From positions 25,563 through 89,562 of the forward strand of contig JAHDOV010000016.1 in assembly GCA_018434685.1 (NCBI GenBank): a stretch of DNA of 64,000 nt, written 5' to 3'. A program made the position numbers and the translations under genes. Of the stretch, positions 36,492 to 44,282 are shown in pieces. Each line of letters opens with the position of its first letter. The stretch's first letter is position 1. Below the pieces are notes generated by a model, which worked only from the letters and a program-made list of their open reading frames with translations, searched no databases and was not told the origin of the DNA. The DNA is from Deltaproteobacteria bacterium. Its GTDB lineage: Bacteria > Desulfobacterota > Desulfomonilia > UBA1062.

Positions 36492-36757
36492 TGAATCAGG
36501 GTCATTGAATCTGGCCGGTTGAATAGTGCGATCGAGAATAGTTCTTCGTGGGATAATATCTGTATTTGAGAGGCACTAGGCACTGGGCGCTTGGAAAAGA
36601 TAAGAACAGAATATAAGGTCCAAGCTATAAGTTATAAGGTTTCTTCTGTTTTGTATTCTGCACCTTTATTAGATTTCAGGTGTTCGATCAGAATACCGAT
36701 ATGCCTTACAACACGAAGACGACCCTCAGAGAGTCGTACACATCGAGGCAGCGACGA

Positions 36758-37816
36758 ATGGATAGACACCGACGACGATGGATTGTGATCTTGTTGACTG
36801 GTATGTTCCTGACCGTTCTGGCGGAAACCTCCTGCCTGTATGCAGCCCGCATCTTTATCCTGCACAGCTACGAGAAGGATCACGTGTGCGGCCAGCCCCA
36901 GCATGACGGCGTGGTATTCGCTCTGCGGCAGGCCGGATATCGTGACACGGAAAACCTCGAGCTTGAGGTGTATTATATGGATACCAAGCAGCGCAACAAC
37001 ATCCCTGAGCTGATCGAGCGCCAGGCCCTTCTTGCCAGGAAACGGATCGATGCCTTCAAACCGGATGTGCTGGTCACGCTGGACGACAATGCCTTTTCCT
37101 CTGTGGGTCTCGCCTATGCACAGGCCCCGTTCCCGGTGGTGTTCTGTGGTGTGAACCAATGTCTCGAGCAGTACAACGCCAGGGTGCACTTCCTGGACGC
37201 CCGCCACGCGCCCGGGCACACCATAACGGGGGTGTATGAGAAGCTGCATGTGAGTGACGCCCTGCGGGTTCACTGCCGGCTTTTTCCCGGGGTGCAGACG
37301 GTACAGTTCATTGTTGACCGTTCCGTTACCGGCCGGGCGATATTCGAACAGATTACAAAAGAATTGTCCGGCGATCCGCCGCCTTGTGTCTGGCGTATGA
37401 CGGTGGTGGACAGCTGGGAGGCATATCAGGAGGAGATTCGCCGTGTCAACCGGGACAGCAGCATCAGCGCGCTGTATCCGGCAGTCCTGCTCCTGAAGGA
37501 TAAAGACTCGACGACCTATACGGCCAAGCAGATTATCCCCTGGACGACGCAGGTCTCCACCAAACCAGAGCTCGGTGTCAATAATATGTTCACGCGCCTG
37601 GGCATGTTCGGCGGTGCGGCGGTTGATTTCTTTTCCATGGGGAAGCAGGCTGGCAGAATGGTCGCCAGGATCCTGCAGGGAGAAGACCCGGCCGGCATCG
37701 CCATCGAGGACTCCCAGCGCTATGCGCTCGCCTTCAACCTCCATCGCGCCGCAGTGCTGGGGCTTGATATTCCTCAGGACGTGATCCTGTCCGCTGACGA
37801 GATCGTTACGGAATGA
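36758..37816 (+). CDS. ABC-type periplasmic binding protein (DUF534/TrpX-like)
   Basis: A 352-residue exported protein. The start at 36758 gives MDRHRRRWIVILLTGMFL, a charged then hydrophobic signal segment; an earlier ATG at 36701 is possible. The mature part is of the ABC_sub_bind family (RIFILHSYEKDHVC, then FKPDVLVTLDDNAF, PVVFCGVNQ, and HTITGVYEKL). No permease or ATPase gene is adjacent. A hybrid histidine kinase starts 6 bases after the stop, so the protein most likely presents a ligand to that kinase's periplasmic sensor. Confidence 0.78.
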   Translation: MDRHRRRWIVILLTGMFLTVLAETSCLYAARIFILHSYEKDHVCGQPQHDGVVFALRQAGYRDTENLELEVYYMDTKQRNNIPELIERQALLARKRIDAFKPDVLVTLDDNAFSSVGLAYAQAPFPVVFCGVNQCLEQYNARVHFLDARHAPGHTITGVYEKLHVSDALRVHCRLFPGVQTVQFIVDRSVTGRAIFEQITKELSGDPPPCVWRMTVVDSWEAYQEEIRRVNRDSSISALYPAVLLLKDKDSTTYTAKQIIPWTTQVSTKPELGVNNMFTRLGMFGGAAVDFFSMGKQAGRMVARILQGEDPAGIAIEDSQRYALAFNLHRAAVLGLDIPQDVILSADEIVTE

Positions 37817-37822
37817 TCGGCA

Positions 37823-40501
37823 ATGAACAGGATGCCACAAAAGCGGTTCTCCCGGTTTCTGTTCCTTTCTATGCTCGTGTTTATGGGGATATCACTGACC
37901 TTGGTGATGGGAAGCCTGTATTGGATGATCAGCCGCTCCATAAACAAGGAATTCAATAACGAGGTCAGGGCCCGCCAGGCCGAGGTGAACATGATCCTTC
38001 ACGAGCGGTTCAGCATGATCGGCTCGAAGCTCAACGAACTCTCGCTCGACAATGCCTTGCGGGTGAACCTCATGCTGGGAATGGATCACCTGCTTGAGGA
38101 GCAGCTCGGGATACAATATGCCTTTCCCGAAGGGACTCAGACGATTCTCCTGGATCACAAGACTCAGCAATTTTATCCCCATAAGACGAGCGCTGACAGC
38201 AGACTCACCAGACAGCTGCAGGCCATGGCCGCGGCGGATACCGTGCAGTGCGAGCGATTCATCTCACCGGACGGCCTTGCCCGGGTGAGCATCTGGTCCG
38301 TGCCGGTGATGCGCAGAGACGATCGTCTCGGGACCCTGTTTGCGGTGTATGATCTCGCCCGGGATTCAACCTTCTGGGAGCGGATCGCTGGGAGTGATGC
38401 GGAAGGCATATACCTCCACACCGACTCGGGACAGGTCAATCTCGAATCGCTTGAAACCATTACCTGCCCGGCGAGCACGGATGCGACGTCCGGCCTCCCG
38501 CCGGAGGTTCTCCCCGGTATGGTCATGACGCCGCTGGAGGGCTTTCCGGGTCTCTCCTATGTCGCACCGTCGGAACCATTGCGTGAGCGCAAGCGTTCAT
38601 TGATCTGGATGTTGAGCGGCCTGCTGGCTGTCGTAACAATGCTCACCGTCTTCATGTCCACCATGCTGGCCCGCAGGGTGGCAACGCCGCTCGATACCAT
38701 GGTGGCACAGGTCTCGTCGATCGCCGACGAGCCATTCGGCAGGCTGCTGCAGACCGAACAGATCCCCTATGCCGAATTCAGAACCCTGGGTCAGGCCTTC
38801 AATCAGGTCCTGGCCCAGCTCATGAAGGTCAGGGACCAGGAGGAACGGTCCCGCAATTTTCTCGATGCCATCCTCAACACTGCAGCCGATCCCATCTTTG
38901 TGAAGAACGACCGGTCGGAACTGATCATTATCAACGATGCCTTCTGCGTGTTGCTGGAGATGCCGCGCGAGAAGCTGGTCGGGAAGGCCGATGAAAGCAT
39001 TTATGACCCACAGGAGGCCCAGGTGTTTCTCCAAGCCGATGCCCGGGTTCTTAACACCGGTACGCCGTGTGTGAGCGAGGAGCCTGTCACCAGCCGCACA
39101 GGCATGAAGCGGTTGGTATCCACGAAGAAGACCCTGCTGGTCAATTCGGTCACGGGCGAGCGCTTCATCGTCGGGGTGGTCCGGGATGTCACCGAAGCCA
39201 AGCGGCTCGAAGAAGAGCTCGAGCGCCACAGGGATCACCTGGCCGACCTGGTTGCCGAGCAGACCACGGCCCTGTGTGAGTCGAATCTCAAGCTGATCCA
39301 GGAGATCGAGGAACGCAAACGGGCGGAAGATGAGCGTCATGCCATGGAGGCCCGGCTCCAGCGGGCCCAGAAGATGGAGTTGATCGGGACCCTTGCAGGG
39401 GGCGTTGCCCACGACCTGAACAACATCCTCTCCGGCATCGTGAGTTACCCGGAGTTGCTGTTGCGGGAGCTGGAGGATGACAACCCTATGCGGAAAAAGG
39501 TGGAGATCATCAGCAAGGCCGGACTGCGTGCAGCCGATGTCGTACAGGACCTCCTCACCCTGACGCGCCGCGGAGTGACGGTGACGACACCGGTCAATCT
39601 CAACACGATCATCGAGGAATTCATCGAGAGCCCGGAGCTGTCCTGGGTGCGGTCCGGGCATGCAGGAGTGACGGTCAGAACAGCTCTGGATAAGGATCTT
39701 CTGAACATGAAGGGGTCGTCCACCCATCTTTCCAAGGCGATGATGAACCTGGTGATGAATGCTGCCGAGGCCATGCCCGAGGGAGGCGTGATCGATATCG
39801 TCACCGAGAACCGATACCTCGAACGACCGGTTCGGGGCTATGATACCATAGAACCTGGTGCTTACGTGATTCTTTCCGTGCGCGACACCGGGGTGGGCAT
39901 CGCTGAAGAAGACCTGGATAGAATCTTCGAACCGTTCTATACCAAAAAGATCATGGGTCGCAGTGGAACCGGGCTCGGCATGGCGGTGGTCTGGGGTACG
40001 ATCAAGGATCATCACGGCTACATCGATATTCAGAGCGGGCAGAACAGGGGCACCACCTTCACCCTCTACTTCCCGGCCAGCTCAGACGTGATCGATCAGG
40101 CCAGCCCGCAGCACATCGACAAGCTCATGGGGGCGGGTGAAACCATCGTGGTCGTGGATGATGTCGAAGAACAACGCACCATTGCCAGCGATATCCTCGC
40201 GTCTCTGAACTACCGGGTTGTATCGTTCCCCAGCGGTGAATCGGCTGTCGAATACCTGCGGAAACACCACGCAGACCTGGTGATGCTCGACATGATCATG
40301 GAGCCTGGCATGGACGGCCTGGAGACCTACCGGCAAATCCTCGCCCAGCGGCCTTCGCAAAAGGCCATCATTGCCAGCGGCTACGCCGAGACCGAACGGG
40401 TCCGCCAGGCCCAGCAGCTCGGTGCCGGTGCCTACGTGAGGAAACCCTACCGGCTGGAGCGAATCGGCCAGGTGGTCAGAGACGAACTCCGGCAGCACTG
40501 A
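37823..40501 (+). CDS. Hybrid histidine kinase with periplasmic sensor and receiver domain
   Basis: An 892-residue membrane kinase. Helix 1 (FLSMLVFMGISLTLVMGSLY) and helix 2 (LIWMLSGLLAVVTMLTVF, near residue 260) bracket a periplasmic sensor of about 220 residues. Then come HAMP, a PAS domain (ILNTAADPIFVKNDRSELII), a coiled coil, and HisKA with phosphoacceptor H530 in GGVAHDLNNIL. HATPase_c follows (VRDTGVGIAEED, SGTGLGMAVV), and a C-terminal receiver with D823 in VMLDMIMEPG. With the preceding binding protein it forms a ligand-sensing module; its downstream response regulator is not in the window. Confidence 0.9.
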   Translation: MNRMPQKRFSRFLFLSMLVFMGISLTLVMGSLYWMISRSINKEFNNEVRARQAEVNMILHERFSMIGSKLNELSLDNALRVNLMLGMDHLLEEQLGIQYAFPEGTQTILLDHKTQQFYPHKTSADSRLTRQLQAMAAADTVQCERFISPDGLARVSIWSVPVMRRDDRLGTLFAVYDLARDSTFWERIAGSDAEGIYLHTDSGQVNLESLETITCPASTDATSGLPPEVLPGMVMTPLEGFPGLSYVAPSEPLRERKRSLIWMLSGLLAVVTMLTVFMSTMLARRVATPLDTMVAQVSSIADEPFGRLLQTEQIPYAEFRTLGQAFNQVLAQLMKVRDQEERSRNFLDAILNTAADPIFVKNDRSELIIINDAFCVLLEMPREKLVGKADESIYDPQEAQVFLQADARVLNTGTPCVSEEPVTSRTGMKRLVSTKKTLLVNSVTGERFIVGVVRDVTEAKRLEEELERHRDHLADLVAEQTTALCESNLKLIQEIEERKRAEDERHAMEARLQRAQKMELIGTLAGGVAHDLNNILSGIVSYPELLLRELEDDNPMRKKVEIISKAGLRAADVVQDLLTLTRRGVTVTTPVNLNTIIEEFIESPELSWVRSGHAGVTVRTALDKDLLNMKGSSTHLSKAMMNLVMNAAEAMPEGGVIDIVTENRYLERPVRGYDTIEPGAYVILSVRDTGVGIAEEDLDRIFEPFYTKKIMGRSGTGLGMAVVWGTIKDHHGYIDIQSGQNRGTTFTLYFPASSDVIDQASPQHIDKLMGAGETIVVVDDVEEQRTIASDILASLNYRVVSFPSGESAVEYLRKHHADLVMLDMIMEPGMDGLETYRQILAQRPSQKAIIASGYAETERVRQAQQLGAGAYVRKPYRLERIGQVVRDELRQH

Positions 40502-40810
40502 TCCCGGCCATCCGGCAACGCTGGCAGCTGCGCCGGACGAGAAGCTCAGGTTCGATTCCCTGTGTCCCGGACGTCCGGTCTGGATGCAGAGCCCTTCGAA
40601 ATGGAGACTGTTCTGAGAAGAAAATACCTTTCAATCGTGCTTCATTTATTATACAACATGCGTATATTCAATTAAATAGAGCCATATAATCAATCTGTAA
40701 CTTGGCAGCACGGAAAGTATAATGGCAGGGAACAGCCCGCAGCGGGTTTCCCCGTACAAAGGGGTTCATGTTTATAGGCAGACATGAATAATACATCAGG
40801 AGGGTAATCT
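40502..40810. other. Intergenic region upstream of the crotonase gene
   Basis: Holds a short repeat at 40531-40562 also seen at 6263, an AT-rich segment (40640-40700), and two small hairpins (CCCGCAGCGGG and CCCCGTACAAAGGGG, 40736-40765) in the leader of the next gene. The AT-rich segment is the likely promoter. Confidence 0.5.
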
Positions 40811-41584
40811 ATGAGCTACGAAACAATCCAGTATGAGGTTATTGAAAAGGGGATCGGGGTACTGTCATTGAACCGGCCGGACAAATACAATGCCGTGAAC
40901 CATGTCATGACAGAAGAATTGTATGATTTCTGGGGCGAACGTCAGTTTGACCTGAAGACCCATGTGATCATCCTTAAGGGCAACGGGGAAAAGGGTTTCT
41001 GTGCCGGGCTCGATATGACTGAAACCATGGAGAAGAGTTCTCAGATGGAAATCGATGAATTCTATGCATTCCAGGCACGGCTCGGCAGGATCAACCTGGC
41101 CATGAGACAGGCCCCGCAGCCGATCATCTGTACGGTTCACGGTGCAGCAGCGGGGCTGGGTTTCAGCTTCGCCCTTGCATCGGATGTGCGGATCATCAGC
41201 GACGATGCGAGGTTTTCGGCAGCCTACATCAATATCGGCCTGGGAGGGGCAGACATGTCGTGCAGTTATTTCCTCCCGAGATTGATTGGCGCGGGAAGGG
41301 CCTATGAATTTATGCTGACCGGTAATTTCATGACCGCGAAGGAGGCTTTTGCCCTCGGGCTGGTGAGCCGTATTGTCCCGAAGGATGAGCTCTACAACAC
41401 TGCTGTAGAACTGGCCAGGATTATGGTCAGTAAAAACCCCATGGGATTGAAGCTTACCAAGGAAGCGATCAACATGAATCTGCATGCGGGCGGACTCGAG
41501 CACGCCCTGAATATGGAAGACAGGAACCAGGTGCTTCTCGCTGCCAGGGGAATGCTGGGGACCAGGGCGAGCAAGCATTTCTAG
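40811..41584 (+). CDS. Enoyl-CoA hydratase/isomerase (crotonase) family protein
   Basis: A 257-residue crotonase-fold enzyme with oxyanion-hole motifs GFCAGLDM and HGAAAGLGFSFALASD, and MLTGNFMTAKEAFALGLVS. At the first catalytic glutamate position (Glu144 of rat hydratase) it has tyrosine (about Y139), while an aspartate (D148, in GGADMS) stands where dienoyl-CoA isomerase has its catalytic aspartate. The exact reaction is thus uncertain: hydratase, isomerase or other. AGGAGGG precedes ATG 40811. It stands alone, with the long-chain acyl-CoA synthetase some kilobases away. Confidence 0.86.
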   Translation: MSYETIQYEVIEKGIGVLSLNRPDKYNAVNHVMTEELYDFWGERQFDLKTHVIILKGNGEKGFCAGLDMTETMEKSSQMEIDEFYAFQARLGRINLAMRQAPQPIICTVHGAAAGLGFSFALASDVRIISDDARFSAAYINIGLGGADMSCSYFLPRLIGAGRAYEFMLTGNFMTAKEAFALGLVSRIVPKDELYNTAVELARIMVSKNPMGLKLTKEAINMNLHAGGLEHALNMEDRNQVLLAARGMLGTRASKHF

Positions 41585-41902
41585 CGCTTGAGATCGATCA
41601 GGGGGGAGGGCAGCTTTGCTGCTGCTTATCCCCCACGAACATGAGGGATCGAGGTTTCAGGCGTGACGAGCCGGATAGCTCAAGATCTGAGGCATCAGGC
41701 TTCGTTTGCAACTACGCCCGACACGTCCTGCTTCGCCATAGCTACGCGGGACAGGGAAGGGGGAAAGATTTCGAACGGAATTGCGAATTTAAAAACTGAA
41801 AAGACAAAGAACTCATCGCAGCGGTGCCGAGGCTTGATAAGGGCTGATATTCAGGGACAATAACAAAGATTACATAAAATTTTCTTGGTCCCATGTGACC
41901 CT
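41585..41902. other. Gap with hairpin and dispersed repeat
   Basis: A GGGGG...CCCCC hairpin at 41601-41634 lies 17 bases after the crotonase stop and may end its transcript. Bases 41857-41902 (AACAAAGATTACAT...CTTGGTCC) are a copy of a repeat also present at 56697 and, in longer form, at 57818 and 63518; this copy abuts the stop codon of ccdB. No gene is seen. Confidence 0.5.
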
Positions 41903-42217
41903 TTAGAAACCTGTGAATAAGAAATCAAGAGCTGCAATAATTATATCTCGTTGATCCTTGATGGAACCGACCTTGTCACCCAATGCGCGAACAGGAACAC
42001 CTGCCAACTCAGCGGTTGACATGTATACAGCCTTTCGTTTGATCTGGAGCTTTGGATTGAGATGGTCTATGGGTTTTCCCATTGCAGATGCACTCACAAG
42101 GGGTGCTACAACACGTGTTGCTAGAGAATTGAGAAGGTCGGCTTGAAGATCGAGAAGATAAGGAACATTCTTCTTTGTATGCTCATTCGGATTCTTGTAC
42201 ACATCAAACTGTGCCAT
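41903..42217 (-). CDS. ccdB: Type II toxin CcdB
   Basis: A 104-residue protein matching CcdB over its whole length: N-terminal MAQFDVYKNPNEHTK, central LDLQADLLNSLATRVVAPLV, and C-terminal GSIKDQRDIIIAALDFLFTGF. CcdB poisons DNA gyrase through its C-terminal residues; this protein ends FTGF rather than the WGI of the F-plasmid toxin, so activity is plausible but untested by sequence alone. The start codon overlaps the ccdA stop (TAATG). Expression follows ccdA and is controlled by the CcdAB complex. Confidence 0.88.
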   Translation of the reverse strand: MAQFDVYKNPNEHTKKNVPYLLDLQADLLNSLATRVVAPLVSASAMGKPIDHLNPKLQIKRKAVYMSTAELAGVPVRALGDKVGSIKDQRDIIIAALDFLFTGF

Positions 42218-42465
42218 TAAAATTTCCTCAAATTGTCACTGAAAACGCCTGAGACTTCTATTCGTCGATTATACGCCTCGATAGCCTCTTTATTTTCTTC
42301 TCTCCATTTGCTGCGATTTTCCTCCAGCAGCATTTCGATAAGACGCTGTTCCAAGGCTCTCGACAGGTTGATGTTATTCTGCTTCGCTTTCGCGAGGAGG
42401 TCACTATTGATACTGAGATTGGTAGATTTCTTAGGTGCTTTGGGATTGAAGATGTTGATGTGCAT
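42217..42465 (-). CDS. ccdA: Type II antitoxin CcdA
   Basis: An 82-residue antitoxin. The N-terminal half is ribbon-helix-helix (KSTNLSINSDLLAKAKQNNI, then LSRALEQRL) and the C-terminal half is a toxin-binding tail (WREENKEAIEAYNRRIEVSG), just as in F-plasmid CcdA. It pairs with ccdB immediately downstream and shares its stop/start overlap. Two palindromes upstream (42477-42510) are likely operator half-sites. A chromosomal ccdAB pair, with lower GC than nearby metabolic genes, suggests horizontal acquisition. Confidence 0.88.
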   Translation of the reverse strand: MHINIFNPKAPKKSTNLSINSDLLAKAKQNNINLSRALEQRLIEMLLEENRSKWREENKEAIEAYNRRIEVSGVFSDNLRKF

Positions 42466-42476
42466 ACTTGCCTCCT

Positions 42477-42510
42477 TATGCGCATATAATAACCCTGATA
42501 ATGCGCATTA
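42477..42510. promoter_or_regulatory. Operator-like tandem palindromes upstream of ccdAB
   Basis: TATGCGCATA (42477-42486) and TAATGCGCATTA (42499-42510) are both perfect palindromes with a common ATGCGCAT core, 22-24 bases apart. They lie just before ccdA and fit a ribbon-helix-helix autoregulation site. Confidence 0.6.
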
Positions 42511-42616
42511 ACAAGCACTTCTTCTCGGAGGCAAGAGGTACCGGGTCATGAATTGTGACAGTATGATGTTTCATTCAAGAATCAGGACATGAAACCCGGA
42601 TTACAGCCTGCCCGCG

Positions 42617-43255
42617 TTATTTCTCTGGATACGGTATGTCGGGTCCCACCCAGGGATCGGGCGGGCCCATGAGCACAAACGGCATGGGGTTGAACTTTCC
42701 AAGGGTGATTGTGAGTCTCCCGATACCGAGATACAGGCTATCGTTTATCTTGCGCACCTCGTCAGTCATGGTGTTGGTGTAGAAAGTGTTGTAGTCCCGG
42801 TAGCTGAGCTGGAACGAGGGTCTGCCGTCGAAAACCGAGGAGACTATGGAGGTCTTGTTCAGCATGATGCGGGCCAGCCGCTGGGGAGAGTTCAGGCGGA
42901 AGAGCGACCGGGCGATGCTCACTATCTTCATGAAACCTGCCGCAAAGCAGTTTTCATACAGAGCGGATTGTGTTGTGATGAAGGTGTTGTACCCGTGGCC
43001 GTGTCGTTCGCCCAGAGGCTCGAAGGCCTTGTGCAGCCAGGTCCCCCAGGTGAAAAAAAGGTAGAGCCACGCCAGAAAGCTGTTGATGACATACCCGCTG
43101 TCCAGCAGCGCCGCCCGATATTCCCCCCGTACCTCGGACATGGCCGGAGCATCGAGCAGGCTGAAGAGGTTCATGAGCTGGTTGCGTTTGAGCTTCATGA
43201 GGTCTTCGTAGACATAATCCTTCAAAGGCTTTCCCAGATAAGTATCAATTGCCAC
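42617..43255 (-). CDS. Protein of unknown function, 212 residues
   Basis: A 212-residue protein starting with GTG at 43255, 6 to 8 bases after AAGGAGG. It has one hydrophobic segment (FLAWLYLFFTWGTWLHKAF, residues 59-77) and a proline-rich C-terminus (NPMPFVLMGPPDPWVGPDIPY). The N-terminal half is helical (KDYVYEDLMKLKRNQLMNLF). I recognise no family. It stands alone between the ccdAB pair and the next small membrane protein, with no visible partner. Confidence 0.6.
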   Translation of the reverse strand: MAIDTYLGKPLKDYVYEDLMKLKRNQLMNLFSLLDAPAMSEVRGEYRAALLDSGYVINSFLAWLYLFFTWGTWLHKAFEPLGERHGHGYNTFITTQSALYENCFAAGFMKIVSIARSLFRLNSPQRLARIMLNKTSIVSSVFDGRPSFQLSYRDYNTFYTNTMTDEVRKINDSLYLGIGRLTITLGKFNPMPFVLMGPPDPWVGPDIPYPEK

Positions 43256-43638
43256 AGGCTTCCTCCTTCAATGATATTGTATCAACCCATTGGGGAATAT
43301 AATTCAACGTCAGTTCTTGTGTCTTATGTTAGCAGAAAAAGCACAAAGTAAGAACCGTTTTAAAGAAGTGAAAACACGGTGCCTCGCCTAAGATATAGTG
43401 TTGGTTCAGCCCAAAGCAATAATTGCCAATCTTTTAAAGAGCGGCGTAGCAGCTGAATGAGCGTTACACCGGGGGGGAGTCGAATTTTCAGGGAAACTTA
43501 CTCTGGACCCCTGTTTCTCCGCAGGACAAGACGCCCGACAGGGAAAGTGTCCCAGGTTTTCGCAGAGGGTTATCCTGGTCCGCCACATCATTTACCATGT
43601 TTGATCATGTAACTAATGGCTTTAAGTTTTCCGTCATC
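43256..43638. other. Intergenic, no gene supported
   Basis: About 380 bases between two same-strand unknown genes. Nothing in it has a credible start or family. The GGGGGG run near 43472 and a few short hairpins are the only structure noted. Confidence 0.4.
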
Positions 43639-44007
43639 TCATATTATGCAGCAGCCAACCAGAATTACAAAGAAGGCACCGATTGATGCTGCGAGTAATG
43701 TATTACGGACGGCCTCACGACGCCTTCTTTTCTGTGTGTTTGCCCGGATTATCTGGTCACGGAGCTCAAGGCAGCTGTTTACATTGATGACATAGGTGCT
43801 TCTTTCACCAAAGCAGTCGACCATGCGGCAATATCTGTCTCCGAGTTGTTTGAGCATGACGTTGAAGACATGTTCACAAACATCAAGTCTTTTAAGCATT
43901 TCGTCTTTGTAGAAATGGGGGTTGGTGCTGCCGGACAGGTCGGCGTAACGAATAAGGGCCTCAAGCAATACCAGTTGGTTGTCCTTGACCTTCTTCATCT
44001 TCTTCAT
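43639..44007 (-). CDS. Tail-anchored small membrane protein, unknown function
   Basis: A 122-residue protein beginning MKKMKKVKDNQLVLLEALIR. AGGAGGC stands correctly before ATG 44007, so the longer upstream frame to 44109 is rejected. The soluble part (residues 1-95) is helical, and its compact LEALIRYADL...FYKDEMLKRL...FNVMLKQL pattern resembles a winged-helix-like domain, but no family is recognised. A basic stretch (KRRRREAV) precedes one C-terminal membrane helix (LLAASIGAFFVILVGCCII), giving a tail-anchored topology with the domain in the cytoplasm. Confidence 0.6.
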   Translation of the reverse strand: MKKMKKVKDNQLVLLEALIRYADLSGSTNPHFYKDEMLKRLDVCEHVFNVMLKQLGDRYCRMVDCFGERSTYVINVNSCLELRDQIIRANTQKRRRREAVRNTLLAASIGAFFVILVGCCII

Positions 44008-44282
44008 TGACGTGCCTCCTGATGCATCGATTACCTGGCTTCGGCCTGTTCTGAAAGACAGTGTGGGCCAGAGCATGATGCATGCCAGTAAATACCGGGC
44101 TGGAATCATTGAATATTTAGAATATTCATTAAAGATGAATTTCGTGATCGTGTTTTGAGTTACAGGATATAAAAATCATCAATTAGTGTAGGAAGGTATA
44201 AAATAATAGGCTCCTCTGATGAGGCGACATGCGCGCCTCCTCAGAGATGTTCATTTTTGGCTCAACGGATTATGGGTGAATC

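Noticed and set aside
40540..40575. tRNA-like GGTTCGATTCC segment
   Set aside because: No matching acceptor, D or anticodon arms around it; treated as part of a short repeat.
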